A stretch of DNA of 11,850 bases from Actinomycetota bacterium (GTDB taxonomy: Bacteria > Actinomycetota > Thermoleophilia > Gaiellales > Gaiellaceae): the NCBI GenBank assembly GCA_005883245.1, contig VAXT01000084.1:1-11850 (forward strand), given 5' to 3'. The translations under genes were made by a program, and so were the position numbers. The notes beneath the pieces were generated by a model, which searched no databases, had not been told where the DNA came from, and saw nothing but the letters and a program-made list of their open reading frames with translations. Of this stretch, positions 11,229-11,850 are shown piece by piece. Every line of letters starts with the position of its first letter. The stretch's first letter is position 1.

Positions 11229-11850
11229 GTGATTTCACGCGCCTGCCGCATCGCCCTGGGCGCGATGATTCTTGCGGTGACGGGGGTCCTCGCGGCGACG
11301 ACTGCCGGCCCGGCCACTTCCGGGGCGGAGCGCCTCAAGCTGCGCGGGCCGTCGAAATGCATCGCCGATGGACCAAAGGCGCCGGGGGGCGGCTGGAACT
11401 TCCCGGAGTTCCGCACCCTGGGCGTGCGAGTCTGGATCAGCGGGATCTCCTGGGCCAGCATCGCGACCACCAGGCCGGCCAACCCGAGATCGCCTACCGA
11501 CCCAGCGTACGTCTGGCCGGCGGATCTCGACACTGCTCTGAACAAGGCACGCGCCTACGGGATCGAGCCGGTCCTCTACGTCAACGGCTTCCCCGGGTGG
11601 TCGAACGGAGGACGCGATCCAAGCTGGGTGGCAACGAGCCCGGCGGACTACGGCGACTTCATGGCGGCAGCGGTCGCGCGCTACCCCCAGGTCCGCAGGT
11701 GGATCGCCTTCTCCGAACCGAGCCAGAGGCTGAACTTCCGGCCGCAGGGCGGTGGAGGACGCCTTGCGCCGCGCCTGTACGCGCGGCTCTTGGCCGCGGC
11801 CTACGGCGCCATGCACGCAGTACGACACGACGTGGTCGTGATCGGCGGCA
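11229..11850 (+). CDS. Secreted glycoside-hydrolase-like TIM-barrel protein (3' end outside window)
   Basis: The first 207 residues are visible. GTG 11229 opens a signal peptide (MISRACRIALGAMILAVTGV, cleavage probably near residues 25-33). The mature part reads as the front half of a clan-A-type (beta/alpha)8 barrel: FRTLGVRVWISGISW (61-75), WPADLDTALNKARAYGIEPVLYVNG with FPGWSNGG (96-128), SPADYGDFMAAAVARYP (137-153), RRWIAFSEPSQRLNF (156-170) and PRLYARLLAAAYGAMHAVRHDVVVIGG. The SEP at 162-164 sits where GH5/GH39-like enzymes have the Asn-Glu-Pro of the acid/base catalyst, so E163 is the likely proton donor, with Ser replacing Asn. Substrate and exact GH family cannot be set from half a protein. 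It stands alone, downstream of the cupin cluster with 58 bases between. Confidence 0.75.
   Translation, partial: MISRACRIALGAMILAVTGVLAATTAGPATSGAERLKLRGPSKCIADGPKAPGGGWNFPEFRTLGVRVWISGISWASIATTRPANPRSPTDPAYVWPADLDTALNKARAYGIEPVLYVNGFPGWSNGGRDPSWVATSPADYGDFMAAAVARYPQVRRWIAFSEPSQRLNFRPQGGGGRLAPRLYARLLAAAYGAMHAVRHDVVVIGG

Noticed and set aside
1..11850. RNA genes, CRISPR arrays, transposons, toxin-antitoxin or defence systems
   Set aside because: No cloverleaf-like tRNA, spaced direct repeats, transposase/integrase motifs, terminal inverted repeats or nuclease/helicase genes were seen. The tandem repeats present are coding.

Overview
The window is high-GC bacterial DNA with short intergenic gaps and GTG and TTG starts beside ATG. 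Tandem DivIVA-domain coiled-coil proteins, an actinobacterial-style acyl-CoA carboxylase beta subunit and apparently leaderless promoters point to Actinomycetota. The small conserved-looking hypotheticals resemble those of Thermoleophilia (Gaiellales/Solirubrobacterales), but that placement is inference from family resemblance, not a database result. I see no rRNA, tRNA, CRISPR array, insertion sequence or prophage signature. Sixteen protein genes cover almost everything, and no gene-free stretch exceeds about 190 bases.

Layout, left to right. A DUF899 thioredoxin-like gene runs leftwards off the window (<1-619, minus). Two tandem DivIVA-domain paralogues read right (805-1440 and 1458-2189). 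They meet, 3 bases apart, a leftward type I ABC exporter half-transporter (2193-4010). Behind it is a leftward gene for a membrane-anchored extracytoplasmic protein with four 16-residue repeats (4135-4683), divergent from a Crp/Fnr-family regulator (4741-5442). The regulator converges on a leftward pair: a membrane-anchored GAF-GGDEF diguanylate cyclase (6199-7293) followed by a Pro-rich, His/Gly/Asn-tailed anchored protein (5449-6171). Next come a secreted BamE/SmpA-like protein (7370-7813) and a 68-residue protein (7854-8060), both leftward. A methylcrotonyl-CoA carboxylase-type beta subunit (8156-9718) converges on a lipoprotein gene (9747-10280). A tight rightward trio follows: a cupin (10334-10681), a 46-residue protein (10691-10831) and a YdhR-like alpha-beta barrel protein (10841-11170). 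A secreted glycoside-hydrolase-like gene (11229 onward) is cut by the window end.

The region looks like ordinary chromosome with an envelope and signalling flavour: polarity/coiled-coil proteins, an exporter, c-di-GMP synthesis, a cyclic-nucleotide-type regulator and several secreted or anchored proteins. It is not a classic mobile or defence island. The signals most worth a second look are these: (a) a recurring TANNNT-N6-start arrangement that suggests leaderless transcripts, contrasting with AGGAGG-led genes; (b) a Crp-type palindrome inside the 5' end of the regulator gene, placed to act on the divergent repeat-protein promoter; (c) the repeat protein, whose two closest repeats differ only at synonymous sites; and (d) the cyclase/Pro-rich protein pair.
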